DNA of 64,000 nucleotides from Diadophis punctatus similis (Eukaryota > Chordata > Lepidosauria > Squamata > Dipsadidae). This document shows, in pieces, positions 33,975 to 45,605 of this stretch. Positions within the stretch are counted from its first letter, which is position 1. Each line of letters begins with the position of its first letter. Both the position numbers and the translations under genes were made by a program. The stretch is from the NCBI GenBank assembly GCA_023053685.1, contig JALIGW010000002.1, forward strand, positions 249,434,856-249,498,855, given 5' to 3'. The notes under the pieces are model-generated. The model saw only the letters and a program-made list of their open reading frames with translations, searched no databases and had not been told where the DNA came from.

Positions 33975-35889
33975 TAGTACTTCAAGGTCCCTCTCATAGT
34001 TACTGCTTGAGCCAGGTTCTACCTATTCTGTACCAGTACATTTGGTTTTTCTTGCATAAGTGTAAAACCTTATTATTTTTCCTCCATCGAATTTAATTTT
34101 GTTAGGTAGAGCCCAGTGTTCAAATCTATCGAGATTCTCTCTCTTGAGCCTATCTTCTGAGGTGTTGGCTATTCCTGCCAACTTGGTGTCATTTGCAAAT
34201 TTGATGCGTTCCCGTTTGATTCCCTCATGTAAGTCATTTACGAAGATATTAAAAAGTTCCAAAACAGTACCTTGGAGTACCCACTGCTTACTTCCCTCCA
34301 TATAGATATAGTCCCATTAATGAATACACTTTGAGTGTTGTTTGTCAGCCAGTTATGAATCCATCTGTGTGTACCTATCCCACATTTTTCTAATTTACCA
34401 AGAAGTAGGTTATGGTCTATTTTGTCAATTGCCTTACTGAAATTCAATTATACTATGTATTTGATTGGTCTGCTAATTTAGTCACTTTGTGTAGGAATGA
34501 AATAACATTTGGAATGATCTGTTTTTGACAAACCCATGTTTACTCCTGGTTATATATTTGCTTGCTTCTAGCTGTTTGCAGATCTTTTGTTTCATTATTT
34601 TTTCCAGGATCTCCCCAGGTAGTGATGTCAGGCTAATTGGCCTGTAGTTTTGTGGATCCATTTTTCTTCCCCTTTTTTGACGATGGGAACTACATCAGCT
34701 CTTTTCCAGTCCACCGGTAGTTCGTTGGTGCGTGAAGATCTTTGAAAGATATGGTTCAATGGTTTTTAAGTCACATCTGCTGGCTCCTTCAGAACTCTGG
34801 GATGTAATCAATCTGGTTCTGGTGCTTAGAACTTGTCTAGAATGGACAGGTGTTCTCTTAACATTTTCTTGCCTGTTCTAATTTGTATTCCTAGTCTGCC
34901 TTTTACAGTTTTGTTTTTGGTAGGTTTGACTAATTTTTCTTTTTGTCTGAAGATATATGCAAATAATGAATTAAGTAGCTCTGCTGTGTCTCTACTGCCC
35001 GTCATTTCCTTGCCATCATCTCCCATTAGTAGACTGACTGTTTCCTTGACTTTTTTCTTCTTTTATACATGTTTTAAAATAATTTTTGACATTTGTTGCC
35101 AGTCTTAGTTCATTCTCAGCATGAGCTTGATTTCATGCAGATTCGGGCTATATGCTGCTATTCTGCCTTAGTTATGTGTCTCTCTTTCCATTTTTTATAC
35201 TTATCCTTTTTGTCTTTCAGTTTATCAGAGAGATCTTTATGCAACCATGCTGGTTTCTACTTGGATGTCTTGTTTTTCCTTTTTAGTGATATTGTGTCAG
35301 ACTGGGCTTATATGATAATATTTTCAAGTATTTCCCACACCCCTTGTGTTGTTTTCTCCTTTAGGATTTTTATCCATGAAATTTTGCTTAGGCTTTGAAT
35401 TTGTTAAAATCAGCTCTTCTAAAGTTTAAGAGACTTGTTGGATTATATTCTATTGCTTGTGTTTCCATTATATTGAATTCCAGTAAGATGTGGCCAGTCG
35501 CCCAAGGTTCCGACAACTTCAACTCTTTCTATCGCTTCTCTATTAGTAAGAATTAGGTCTAGTGTAATTTTCCCTCTTCTACCTTTTGAATGACAAAGTT
35601 GTCAGCTAAGTTGGTTAGGAATCTGTTCACTCTCCTACTTGCTGTAGAGTTTGTCTCCCAGTTGATATCAGGGTAATTAAAGTCTCCCATTACGTCTTGA
35701 TGTTGCCCTCTTGATATAGTTTGTAATCCACATGTGTATTGAAAATGACAGATGAATAAAATTTACAATTTTTTTACTTCCATATGGTATTTCCTGTCCC
35801 ATCCATGTATTAATCAGGTTCAATTGTGCTTAATCCTGCACTTTCCAAAAAATAGCCATTGAGGACCTTTTGACATCTTTGGTTGGACA

Positions 35890-36350
35890 AGTGGTCCTCA
35901 CTTACCACTTCTTCCCTGAGCCTTCAAAGTTACTATGACACGGTAGAAGCAGACTTGCACCTGGTCCACAAAATTTGTGGTAATCCTAACAATTGTTCTG
36001 TGACCACATGTCAGCAGTGACTGTGGTTTTGAAGGTGCAGGAAATGGAGTTGCACCAATTCGGGTTCTGACAATAGTTACACATTTATGATGGCCACAGC
36101 ATCCCACACTCATGATCCCCATTTGTGACCTTCCCAGCTAGCTTCTGACAAGCAAAATCAGTGGATATACTGGTAGGAAATTGCAAATCACAGTCATATG
36201 AAATTGCCTTTAACAACCCACAGTGATTTGCTTAACAACTCCAGAGGAACAGATGTAAGTTGGCACTGTCATGTGACATCATGCTTAATGATTGAGCTGC
36301 TTAGTGACACAGATATCAGTTCAAATTGCAGTAGGTTAAGTGAGGACTAA
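35890..36350. repeat. TAGTCCTC-family repeat (unit B)
   Basis: Left end GTGGTCCTCACTTACCAC and right end GTAGGTTAAGTGAGGACTAA are inverted repeats. Full length, about 460 bp, colinear with 977-1438. Confidence 0.65.
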
Positions 36351-36905
36351 TTGAGTGGGGATGTCACCGGAGGAGTGTAGACAGTATTTTCTGCTCTTAT
36401 TTTCTGAGGATTTCCATGAGCAAAAGTGGTGCTTGAAAGCTTGCAGAGGCTTTTGGCATCATTTCATCAGTTAAAGCCCCCACATCTCTAAATTTAGCTC
36501 AGAAGGTTTGACTGTAACCATTTTGGACCATTTTGTCAGGCATGAAAGACATAGATTTTCTCCATGTATACATGTGTAGGTGGGTGTATCTGTATTTCTC
36601 TCTATGCATATATCTGCAATTATATAACCTATCCCCAGCACTTCAAGATATATTTGATGATAACACTTTGCATTGCTAAGAATTTGTGATTGACCCAACT
36701 AAACAACTGAATTTGATTCAGTGGATATTTGAACATGGATCTCAGTAGTACTCCATGTGTCATATGAATCATTAATAATGTAAGTGATTATTCTAGTATT
36801 GGGGCATGTTTGCTTTTTCATTGTAATATATACTATTTTTCTTTTTTCACATCCTCTAATCATTTTATAAATAATTAAAGTTACGCTTTTCTTTGAATCT
36901 TATAG

Positions 36906-39901
36906 ACAAAGAGGATGGCAATAAGAGCACTCAGGACAACTGTAAATAACAAGCAACGTTGAAAAGGGAAGAAAATCAAGCCAGAAATCAAAATATTTTC
37001 CATTTCCTTCAGAAAACCATACAATTCTGCTCCTCCTCCAGCAGCTGTTAGACAAAACAGAGAAAATCAAGAAAGAATAAGCCGATTATGCAGAATTCAA
37101 GGATACATTACATGAAAAATGAAGGGAGATTATTTTTCATTCAGCAAAAGAGGGAAAGATCTGAAAGTCACTGGGGAGGAAACTGTAAAGTAAAATCACA
37201 TAGAACAGACAGAAATGCAATCCTCTCCCTGTGAGGAAAAAAAGTCTTGAATGAAAGAAACACTAAACAGGGCATTGTCCATATTTTTTATCTCCTCAAG
37301 AATATCAGCTGTGGAAAAGCTCCATTGATTTGCCTATTGTGGGAAAAGCACAGATTGCAAATAACAGCTGATTATGCACAAGAGGAGCCAGAAAAGAGAA
37401 AAGCCATACAAATTACCTGAATGTGGCAAAAGCTTTGGTCAGAACAAATCCCTTGTGGTTCATGGAAGCACCTCCACACAAGAGAGAGGCCACAAAAGTG
37501 CTGCCAATGTGGTAAATGCTTTAGTGAACATGGCAACATGGTGATACACCAGAAGACACACAGGCGGGAGAAAATGTATGACTGTGAAGATTGTGTGAGA
37601 GTTTCATTAGAAATTCCCAGGTCATGAGACACTAAAACCATTTGAACTTCCTTTCTGTGGGAAACGTTTCAGTAAGAATTCCATCCTGGTGAAGCACTCG
37701 AGGACTCACACAAAAGTGAAACCCTTTGAATGTCCTGATTGTTGGAAAACTTTCAGTTATAATTCCACTTTGGTGATAGACAAGAGGAATCATAAAGGGA
37801 AAAAACTCGTTCAATGTCCTGACTGTGGGAGAAATTTCAGTCATAATTCCCGCCTGGTAATACATCAGAGGATTCACTCCATGGAGGAACCTTATGAGTA
37901 TCGAGATTGTGGGAAAGATTTCATTACAAATTCCCACCTCCTGAGACACAAGACAGGAGAGAAGCCCTTTGAATGTCCAATCTGTAGGAAAGGTTTTTGT
38001 GATAATTCCAGCCTGGTGATACACCAGTGGACTCACACAGGAGAGAAACCCTTTGAATGTGCAGTCTGTATGAAAGGTTTTCGTGATAATTCCAGTCTGG
38101 TGATACACCAGAGGTCTCACACAGGAGAGAAACCCTTTGAATGTCCTATCTGTAGGAAAGGTTTTCGTGATAATTTTGGCCTGGTGAGACACCAGAGGAC
38201 TCACACAGGAGAGAAACCCTTTGAATGTCCTGAGTGTGGGAAAAGTTTTAGTCAGAATTCCACCCTCATAAAACACCTGGGGACTCACAGCGGAGAGAAA
38301 CCCTTTGAATGTCCTGATTGTGAGAAAAGCTTTAGTCTGAGTTCCAGCTTGGTGACACACCACAGGACTCACACAGGAGAGAAATCCTATGAATGTCCTG
38401 ATTGTGGGAAACATTTTAGTCAGAATTCCACCTTGGTGACACACCAGAGGACTCACACAGGAGAGAAACCCTTTGAATGTCCTATCTGTGGGAAAAGCTT
38501 TAGTAATAATTCTAACCTGGTGACACACCAGAGGACACACACAGGAGAGAAACCCTATGAATGTCCTATCTGTGGGAAAAGCTTTAGTGATAATTCTAAC
38601 CTGGTGACACACCAGAAGACTCACACAGGAGAGAAACCCTTTGAATGTCCTGACTGTGGGAAATGTTACAGTCATAATTCGCACCTGGTGATACACCAGA
38701 GGATTCACACAGGAGAGAAACCCTTTGAATGTCCTATCTGTGGGAAGAGCTTTAGTGATAATTCCCACCTGGTGACACACCAGAGGACTCACACAGGAGA
38801 GAAACCCTTTGAATGTCCTCAGTGTGGGAAAAGTTTTACTCAGAGTTCCAGCCTGGTGAAACACCTGGGGACCCACAGCGGAGAGAAACCCTTTCAATGT
38901 CCTGATTGTGAGAAAAGTTTTAGTCAGAATTCCAGCCTGGTGACACACCAGAGGACTCACACAGGAGAGAAACCCTTTGAATGTGCTATCTGTGGGAAAA
39001 GCTTTAGTCTGAGTTCCAGCCTGGTGAGACACCAGAGAACTCACTCAGGAGAGAAATCCTTTGAATGTCCTGATTGTGGGAAAAGTTTTAGTCAGAATTC
39101 CAGCCTGGTGACACACCAGAGGACTCACACAGGAGAGAAACCCTTTCAATGTCCTATCTGTGGGAAAAGCTTTAGTAATAATTCCAATCTGGTGAGACAC
39201 CAGAGGACTCACAAAGGAGAGATATCCTTTGAATGTACTGATTGTGGGATAAGTTTTAGTCAGAGTTCTAACCTGGTGAGACACCAGAGGATTCACACTG
39301 GAGAGAAACCCTTTGAATGTCCTGATTGTGGGAAATGTTTTAGTCTGAGTTCCAGCCTGGTGAAACACCAGAGGATTCACACAGGAGAGAAACCCTTTGA
39401 ATGTCCTATCTGTGGGAAAAGATTTAGTGATAATTCTAACCTGGTGACACACCAGAGGACTCACACAGGAGAGAAACCCTTTCAATGTCCTATCTGTGGG
39501 AAAAGCTTTAGTGTTAATTCCAATCTGGTGACACACCAGAGGACTCACACAGGAGAGAAACCCTTTAAATGTCCTATCTGTGGGAAAAGCTTTAGTGATA
39601 ATTCCAGCCTGGTGAGACACCAGAGGACTCACACAGGAGAGAAACCCTTTGAATGTCCTGATTGTGGGAAAAGTTTTAGTATGAGTTCCAGCCTGGTGAG
39701 ACACCAGAGAACTCACAGGAGAGAAACCCTTTGAATGTCGTATCTGCAGTAATAGTTTCAGTCAGAATTCCCACCTAGTGATACACCAGAGGACTCACAA
39801 CCGTGGAGAAATCTTTGAAATGTCTAGTCTGTGGACATTACTTCAAGTATAAATCATCCCTTATTGCACACAAGGTAATCCGTGTGAGGAATAGTAGATG
39901 A
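36906..39901 (+). pseudogene. Zinc-finger terminal exon of unit B: broken linker, long intact array, shifted C-terminus
   Basis: The exon follows acceptor CTTATAG (36905). The linker has stops, and the first fingers (37440-37620, for example CGKCFSEHGNMVIHQKTH) are in other frames than the main array. The array is open from about 37610 to 39734. A two-base loss near 39715 (CTCACAGGAG where repeats have CTCACACAGGAG) shifts the last finger. A further inserted base near 39799 shifts the conserved end ([19 protein letters not shown] region), which stays in frame in unit C. Functional status is uncertain. Confidence 0.65.
37689..39734 (+). CDS. C2H2 poly-zinc-finger protein, 24 finger units (unit B)
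   Basis: 681 codons of almost pure 28-residue C2H2 repeats make this the longest array here. Units 4-24 have complete Cys2His2 sets (for example [17 protein letters not shown]) with TGEKPF linkers. Unit 1 has Asp in place of the first His (LVIDKRNH), and unit 3 has Tyr for its first Cys and a shortened linker. No KRAB, SCAN or BTB domain is encoded. The frame begins with GTG inside a finger; the first in-frame ATG is in the HSMEEPYE linker, about 60 codons on. Its likely role is sequence-specific DNA binding in the nucleus. Such arrays often target transposons, but that is family knowledge, not seen here. Ends by frameshift. Confidence 0.7.
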   Translation: MKHSRTHTKVKPFECPDCWKTFSYNSTLVIDKRNHKGKKLVQCPDCGRNFSHNSRLVIHQRIHSMEEPYEYRDCGKDFITNSHLLRHKTGEKPFECPICRKGFCDNSSLVIHQWTHTGEKPFECAVCMKGFRDNSSLVIHQRSHTGEKPFECPICRKGFRDNFGLVRHQRTHTGEKPFECPECGKSFSQNSTLIKHLGTHSGEKPFECPDCEKSFSLSSSLVTHHRTHTGEKSYECPDCGKHFSQNSTLVTHQRTHTGEKPFECPICGKSFSNNSNLVTHQRTHTGEKPYECPICGKSFSDNSNLVTHQKTHTGEKPFECPDCGKCYSHNSHLVIHQRIHTGEKPFECPICGKSFSDNSHLVTHQRTHTGEKPFECPQCGKSFTQSSSLVKHLGTHSGEKPFQCPDCEKSFSQNSSLVTHQRTHTGEKPFECAICGKSFSLSSSLVRHQRTHSGEKSFECPDCGKSFSQNSSLVTHQRTHTGEKPFQCPICGKSFSNNSNLVRHQRTHKGEISFECTDCGISFSQSSNLVRHQRIHTGEKPFECPDCGKCFSLSSSLVKHQRIHTGEKPFECPICGKRFSDNSNLVTHQRTHTGEKPFQCPICGKSFSVNSNLVTHQRTHTGEKPFKCPICGKSFSDNSSLVRHQRTHTGEKPFECPDCGKSFSMSSSLVRHQRTHRRETL

Positions 39902-40682
39902 GTTTAGAGAATGCTTGAATTTAATTTGTGATCTCCCATTTTAAATGTAGGTGAGAAATTGATTGTTTGAATTTTGGCCTGATTCATTTTGCTCAAACTT
40001 TCTCAGGATTACATTTGTAGGTGGAGAGAAATGGAAAATGGCTAATTAACTAGTTTCTGGTTATCAGCAGGAGCTTCTGGATATTTCCTTTTGCAGAAGT
40101 AGTGGAATTCCGAAAAAAAGGAGTTTTGGGTAGAGCTTTTGTATGTGGTTATGGAATTCCCATATGTGGAGTTTCAGTCTTCTACCTCGGTTTCTGCCCA
40201 GATTTTGAGTCCCAGAATTCCGCAGCCAGCATAAAAGTAGTAATCAAGATATAACTATTATGGGCCTTGAATTACGGTTGCATGTTGCAATGGCTGTTAA
40301 GTGAAATTGCTTTTCTTAAATACCCGAATCCCCCTGCTCTCCCTGAGGCAGCCATTAATCAAATGTGCGAGTCGCTAAGCAGAACACTGTCTACTCAGAG
40401 CTGGGGAAAACTCTTGGCGCCTAGCGCTGGGCCAGGCTTGCCTTCTATAGGCATCGCTAGGCCTCCCCCACCCTCCAAGACACCCTTGTGCTCTGTAGCC
40501 TAACCCTTGTGTCCCCTTGGCCCTTCACACTGCCCTAGGGTCCCCTTACACCTGATTCCCACCCCACCCGATCTCACGCCACCCTCCTCCTTACCTTTGA
40601 AGATCTTTGAACCTCATGTTGGGGAGGGAGGGAAGGACATGCATCCTTGGGCCTCATGACTTTGTCGTGGAATCAACCACCA
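39902..40682 (+). other. 3' flank of zinc-finger unit B
   Basis: The sequence is colinear with 53035-53830 after unit C (GTGAGAAATTGATTGTTT, then GGGCCTTGAATTACGGTTGC). It is probably 3' UTR/flank with an old TAGTCCTC-like fragment. No ORF is supported, and no AATAAA could be tied to the gene. Confidence 0.4.
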
Positions 40683-42225
40683 TTTTTTAAAAATAATTTT
40701 TATTGAACAATTTAAAAACAAAGAAAAAAACATACATACAAAACATACATATACACAAAATCAAAACACAAAAACATAACATCTACATTACAAGACATAA
40801 ACACACATAACATAACCTTACATAATATATAACAATTTATCATCTTCCATTTCGCAGTTTTGCATATCGTTTTATCCTCTATATCACACTATTCCTTGAA
40901 ATTTATCTATTTTGACATATTGCTTAATTCTACTTTGTTGTTATTCTTCTCAATCTTTTAACAACCTATCCGACTTAATCCATCTTTCTCCTCATATTCT
41001 ATATACATTAATCTGTACTTAGTTTTATTTTTATGTTCTAACCAATTATACCATTTCGTCCATATTTTGTAAAACTCTGTTTCCTCTTTATCTTGAATTT
41101 CCAATGTTAATTTACTCATTTCCGCACATTCTAATATTTTTGTTATTATTGTTGGGCTTGGAGGGACAGTTTCCGCTTTCCAGTACTGGGCATATGTTAT
41201 CCTGGCTGCAGTTATATGTAAAATGAGGTATTTATTATTTTTATTTATATTCTCTTTCATGATTCCTAATAAAAATAATTCTGGTATTAATTGTAATTTT
41301 TGTTGTAAAATTTCATTTATCCACCTCTGGATTCTCTTCCAATACCTCTTTGCCTCTGGGCACGTCCACCACATGTGGTAGTACTTGCCTGCACTTCCAA
41401 CATTTTGGAGACGTATTGGGAGCGATTTTGGCCAATCTTGCCAGAGGAAGATGTCACCTATAAAACATCTTATATATGTTTTCTTTATATGATGATGCCA
41501 TGGTTAATTTGTAATTTTGGTTCCATATTTTTTCCCAATTTTCTAACTCAATTGTGTAGCTGAAATTTTGTGCCCAAGTCACCATCACCTCTTTTACAAT
41601 CTCTTCTTCCATTTTAATGTTTAATAAACAGTTGTATAATTTTTTTTATCATTTTTTCTTCTGTTCCCAATACAATTTTATCTAACTCTTGGTAATCTTT
41701 CTGGAATCCAAATTGCATTAAATCCTTTTTATATGTCGTTTGCATTTGAAGGTATGGCCACCAGTCTATTTTTATTCCTTCCAATGCCAAATTCTCTCTT
41801 GATTTTAAGTTATTTTGTTCATCCAATAATTGTTTGTATATAATTTTCTTGTCCAAATCTAGAACATTAGGATAGATTGTGCCTCCCGTTGGAGATATCC
41901 ATTTAGGCATTTCAATATAGTATTTCTTTTTTATTCCCTTCCAATCTTCTAATAGCGTTCCCCTAATATGGTGTCTCTGAAAGTATTTATCTGTTTTTTG
42001 TTTCTCCTCCCAAACAAAATTATGCCACCCTGTTTGCAAGTCATGTCCTTCTATGGTTAGTAGTCTTTTGTTGGTGAGCGTTATCCATTGCTTTATCCAG
42101 ATTGTTGTCGCTGCCTGATGATATTTTTTCCAATCTGGTAGACCAAAACCTCTCTGCTTCCTTTTGTCTTGTAGTAGCTTTTTAAAAAATCCTGGGCTTT
42201 TTACCATTCCAAATAAATTTCAAGA
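40683..42225 (-). mobile_element. 5'-truncated L1 LINE, ORF2 C-terminal third
   Basis: On the minus strand frame 42207-41614 (FKKLLQDKRKQRGFGLPDW ... IKIDWWPYLQMQTTYKKDL) is followed, after a break near 41400, by 41374-40958 (MWWTCPEAKRYW ... PELFLLGIM ... ILECAEMSKLTLEI). The 3' UTR and A-tail lie at 40690-40790. It belongs to the L1 family of the full-length copy at 55836, diverged. Unit C lacks it at the same place. Confidence 0.85.
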
Positions 42226-42577
42226 TTGATTTAGAGGAGTTTAGCCAAAAGGAAAAGGATAGCTGATCGTAGCTTTTTAAAACATTATTTCCTCAAAAAA
42301 AAAATCCTCCAGAAGTTAAAAGTGTTTTAATCAGCTGAAAACAGTTTGCACCCAGCTTGCATGGGCTGCGTGACAAGCTACATGGTGTCTGGCCACGAGA
42401 GGCCGCAGAAGAAGTCAGGCAGCGGTGCAACAGGTGTCAGGGCGTGGGCGGCCTGGCTACGATGGTCCTAAGGTAAGCGAGTAAGTCATGTCCCGAAACT
42501 GAGACCTGGTGCTTATTTTGGGGCCCAAAATAAAATAAAACTGGTCTTATTTTCGGGGAGACATGGGTATGTATATA

Positions 42578-43175
42578 CGAGGGTGAGTCAAAAGGTAATG
42601 CCATTTTCTTTAGGACAGGTATAATTACCAACACAGGAACATGTAGCATACATCAAAATGAAGCTGGTCCTCTTTGGCTCACATCCCTACTTCTCAACAT
42701 AGTCACCGTTTCTCTCAATAGCAATGTTCCACCTTCGAATGAGAGCATGTATCCCTGCCTCGTAAAATTCTGTTGACTGTTCTTTGAACCACTTCTTCAC
42801 TGCAGTTTTCACTTCCTCGTCACTGGAATAATGTTTGCCGCTCAAACCCTCTTTCATGGGGCCGAAGAGATTGCTATAATCTAAAGTATTGTCCTCAAAC
42901 ACATTTTGCAATCGTCTGTGAATGTTCACGGGGGTTTCCCCCTCAGCAACAAGGAATTCAATCACTGCTTCTTTGTTTTTGACGCAACTCTAAGGGGGCA
43001 GCCATTTTGAATTTTCCTTGCGAGTCTAAAAACCTGAAAAGTAAGAAACAAAATATTTCAGAACATAAATGATATAATCATTTATAACTGGGAAAAATTT
43101 CAGGTATTTATCAAAAGCTTCACCTAAAATAAAGAAAATGGCATTACTTTTTGACTCACCTGGGGACAGATTATA
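42578..43175 (-). mobile_element. Mariner-type element, internally deleted
   Basis: The ends are inverted repeats: CGAGGGTGAGTCAAAAGGTA at the left, and TACTTTTTGACTCACC at the right (to 43160). About 15 more bases precede the A/T-rich target. Unit C has an uninterrupted site at 54605-54625, so insertion followed the B/C duplication. The transposase remnant is listed separately. Confidence 0.8.
42687..42965 (-). pseudogene. Mariner transposase remnant: N-terminal and C-terminal parts fused by deletion
   Basis: The 92-codon frame joins an N-terminal piece (IEFLVAEGETPVNIHRRLQN, the helix-turn-helix DNA-binding region of mariner transposases) to the extreme C-terminus (GKHYSSDEEVKTAVKKW ... 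HALIRRWNIAIERNGDYVEK). The roughly 250 residues that normally lie between are gone, including the DDD catalytic core. It could at most bind the inverted repeats. Confidence 0.8.
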
Positions 43176-43447
43176 TATGTATAATCTGTCACCAGCACTT
43201 CCAAGAATATTTGATGATAACTGCAATTCTATGTACTCATGATTAACCCAGGTCAACAAATTTCATAACTGAATGGGTATTTGACAAGTATATTTTAAAT
43301 GTAAATAATTAATGTAAGAGATTAAGTTAGCATTTTGGCATCTTTGCCTTTCATTGTAATGTATGCCTTTGGATCCGTTTTTAAAAAATATTGTGCAGCC
43401 ATTTTATAAACCATAATTAAACTAACCCTTTTATGTGAATCTTACAG

Positions 43448-44119
43448 GCAAAAGAATGCCAAAAGACACTGTGGAGAACTGAATCACAAGCAGCATTAAA
43501 ATGCAAAGGAAACCAAGGAAGCAAACAAAATCTTATTCGTTCCTCCGGAAATCCCCAAAACTCTTCTTCCCCGGCAGCTTACAGACAAGGAAGACAAAAC
43601 CAGGAAAAGAGTTTTGAGCTGGAGAAAAAAAAAGTAGAGTATCTGGAAGAAACATATCAAAATATCAAGGAGAATAATTTCCTAGTTCAGAAAAAGAGGG
43701 AAATATCTGGAAGTCAGTGGAAACGAAAAGGTCACTTGGACAGCCAGATAAGGCAGACCGTAATGCAGGCCTCGGCCTGTGAGGAAGGAAACAGTAACTT
43801 GAATCAATGCTCCATCCAACAAAGGATTGAGAGTATTTTTGATGTCCTTGAGAATCCCAGAATGTCAGTGGTGGAAAAGAGCCACAGATCTGCCTATTGT
43901 GGGAAAAGCAAAGATTATAAATCACAGCCGATTATGCCCGAGAGCATCCACACCAGAGAAAAGCCCTACCAGTTGTCACAATGTGACAAAAGCTACAGCA
44001 AGCAGGCCAAGCTGATAATACACCAGAGGACTTGCACAAGAGAGTCGTCATGTGACTGGGTGGGCATGGGTAGGTCATCATGTGACTGGGTGGGTGTGGC
44101 CAATTTAGCAGTCCATTAA
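43448..44119 (+). pseudogene. Zinc-finger exon of a second subfamily, open linker, truncated by a hAT-like element
   Basis: After the acceptor CTTACAG (43447) one frame stays open for about 200 codons. It has a polar linker (WRTESQAALKCKG ... NSSSPAAYRQGRQ), a probable short coiled coil (FELEKKKVEYLEETYQNIKE), a spacer (IESIFDVLENPRMSVVEK), a degenerate finger (SAYCGKSKDYKSQ), and one further degenerate finger unit (CDKSYSKQAKLIIHQRT). At about 44041 it runs into hAT-like sequence (CATGTGACTGGGTGGGC) and stops at 44119, with no complete C2H2 finger. Unlike the 36906 exon, the linker frame is undamaged. The paralogue is at 54891. Confidence 0.65.
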
Positions 44120-44990
44120 ACAATGCACAGCAGCCCCCTTTTCTATTCTTTTTTTCTAATGCATGAAGTTTTTGCTCTAGGTTTTTTTTTTTTAAACCAG
44201 GGTAGAGAGGTTGGCAATGTCTGGGGAAGGAAAGAATGCTTTCCATAGGTCTCATGGTTATTTTTAAAGGGCCAGCTAATGTCATTGGTGTTGGGAGATT
44301 CATTGGTGAGGTGATAATGACTGGATGTGCGATGTTCACTGGTGCAGTAACTGGAATTGGTGAATTGAAACGTGTGGTGAGTGTTAACAGAGAAGTCATG
44401 GACAAAGCAAGGGCTGGTTATGATAACAGGGTGGCCTAAGCTCATTGGGCTGGAGCTGTTAACTGCACTCAAAACATTGGCTGGGCTTCTCATATTCATT
44501 GCAGCAGCCACAATACGAGGAGCTGCTCCTTCGGTGCTTCCCCCCCCCCCAATTATCAGCAGCTGCGCTGCTTTCTCCGGGGAAGCAGCCGCGTCCTGAG
44601 CGCGTCCTTTCATAGCCCTTTCACAGGTCCTCCGCTTGTTCTTTCCCCCTGGCCAACGACCCCCCTGCCTCACCCGCCTCCAGGGCTTCCGCCAGGGTGG
44701 CCAGGCCCATCATGCTGGTGGTGCCAAATGTGATTTTCTTGCAGGCTGCAGCAGCCAGGCCTCCGGTCACGTAGCTTCCCTTCATGCTGTTGCCATTGCC
44801 TCCTCGCCGCTCCAGCCCAGGGCCAAAGCAAGCCCTTCTGCCTGGAGTTCCGCTGACGAGCAACCGAAGCCTGTCTCCTGCACCGGTGCGCCTGCTTCCC
44901 TCCCCTGGTTCTCAGAAGAGCAGCTTGTTGGCCCTGGATGCCTGAGAGAAGCGCCGGGTGGCTATTTCAAAAGGGGCGGGAGCAGTTTAT
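44041..44990. mobile_element. hAT-like element, truncated, GC-rich interior
   Basis: 44041-44110 repeats TCATGTGACTGGGTGGGC, the subterminal sequence of the family starting at 44993. The interior is unusual, with frames such as a minus-strand stretch (44760-44650) reading CKKITFGTTSMMGLATLAEA, which I cannot assign. By analogy with 28202 it may contain captured host sequence. Boundaries are uncertain. Confidence 0.4.
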
Positions 44991-44992
44991 GC

Positions 44993-45200
44993 CAGTGGTG
45001 GGATTCAAAAATTTTTACTACTGGTTCTTTGGCCGTGGCTTGGTGGTCATGTGACTGGGTGGTCATGTGGCTGGGTGGTCATGTGGCTGGGTGGTCATGT
45101 GATAGGATGGGCGTGGCCAACTTGCTGTCACTCACGTCAAGGGGTGCCTGGCCTCGCCTCGCCTCAAAGGCCTCAACGAGATACAATTTCCCTGTCTATC
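44993..45200 (+). mobile_element. 5' end of a hAT-like element (CAGTGGTGGGATTC)
   Basis: It starts CAGTGGTGGGATTCAAAAAT and continues with TTTACTACTGG and three copies of GGTCATGTGNCTGGGT, then the GGGCGTGGCCAACTTG block also found at 18195 and 30130 (minus strand). The other end is missing. Confidence 0.55.
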
Positions 45201-45259
45201 TATTTACTACTACTGAACATTCAAAATACACTATTTAATCCTGTGTGTGTGTGTATTTA

Positions 45260-45605
45260 TATTTTTTAAAAAATTCATATTAGTGGTCTGTGGGACTTAA
45301 AATTATGAATTAGGGTCCGTGGGATTTAAAATTATGAATTTGGTGGTCCACGGGATTTAAAATTACGACCTTAGTGGTCCCTGAGGTCCAAAAGGTTGGG
45401 GACCCCTGTGCAGCGGTCACCAAATGGTGGCCCGTGGACCACTGGTGGTCCGCGAGAACATTTTGGTGGTCTGCAGAAAAAGTATTTGCATTTTTAGATT
45501 ACACTAAATACTATTTATCTTTTTTAAAAATTCATATTAGTTGTCCATGGGATTTAAAATTAAGAATTTGGTGGTCCCTGAGGTCCAAAAGGTTGGTGAC
45601 CCCTG
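45260..45605. mobile_element. Two hAT-like MITE copies in tandem (CAGCGGTCACCAA ends)
   Basis: The right copy (45411-45605) runs from CAGCGGTCACCAAATGG to AAAAGGTTGGTGACCCCTG. The left one (45260-45408) keeps only its right part, ending GGTTGGGGACCCCTG. The ends are inverted repeats of the hAT type. No ORF. Confidence 0.6.

Larger units (their letters stand above)
32250..35790 (-). mobile_element. CR1 LINE, degenerate, with L3 insertion (unit B)
   Basis: On the minus strand this is colinear with 22900-26010. It has endonuclease remnants near 35690-35480, RT remnants (FSKAIDKIDHNLLLGKLEKC at 34445; FANDTKLAGIANTSED at 34200) and a 3' part with CTGGATGGAAACT. Stop codons and frame breaks throughout. 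The L3 LINE at 32879-33974 interrupts it. Confidence 0.85.
31779..44040 (+). repeat. Segmental duplication unit B
   Basis: The order is exon-1 block, CR1 with L3 insertion, TAGTCCTC repeat, zinc-finger exon (36906), shared 3' flank, L1 fragment, mariner, second zinc-finger exon (43448). 31779-39900 is the inverted partner of unit A. 31455-44040 is a direct repeat of 46560-55800 (unit C). Confidence 0.75.

Noticed and set aside
37632..39044. 470-codon open frame antisense to the unit B finger array (similar ones at 39716-39045, 5535-4465, 52561-51800 and 20358-21392)
   Set aside because: These are mirror images of the 84-bp finger repeat (repeating [12 protein letters not shown]). They stay open only because the sense repeat has no antisense stop.
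44236..44439. Gly/Val-rich plus-strand frame (GPANVIGVGRFIGEV) as a small membrane protein
   Set aside because: Open on both strands, in a hAT-like element, with no start context or homologue that I can name.
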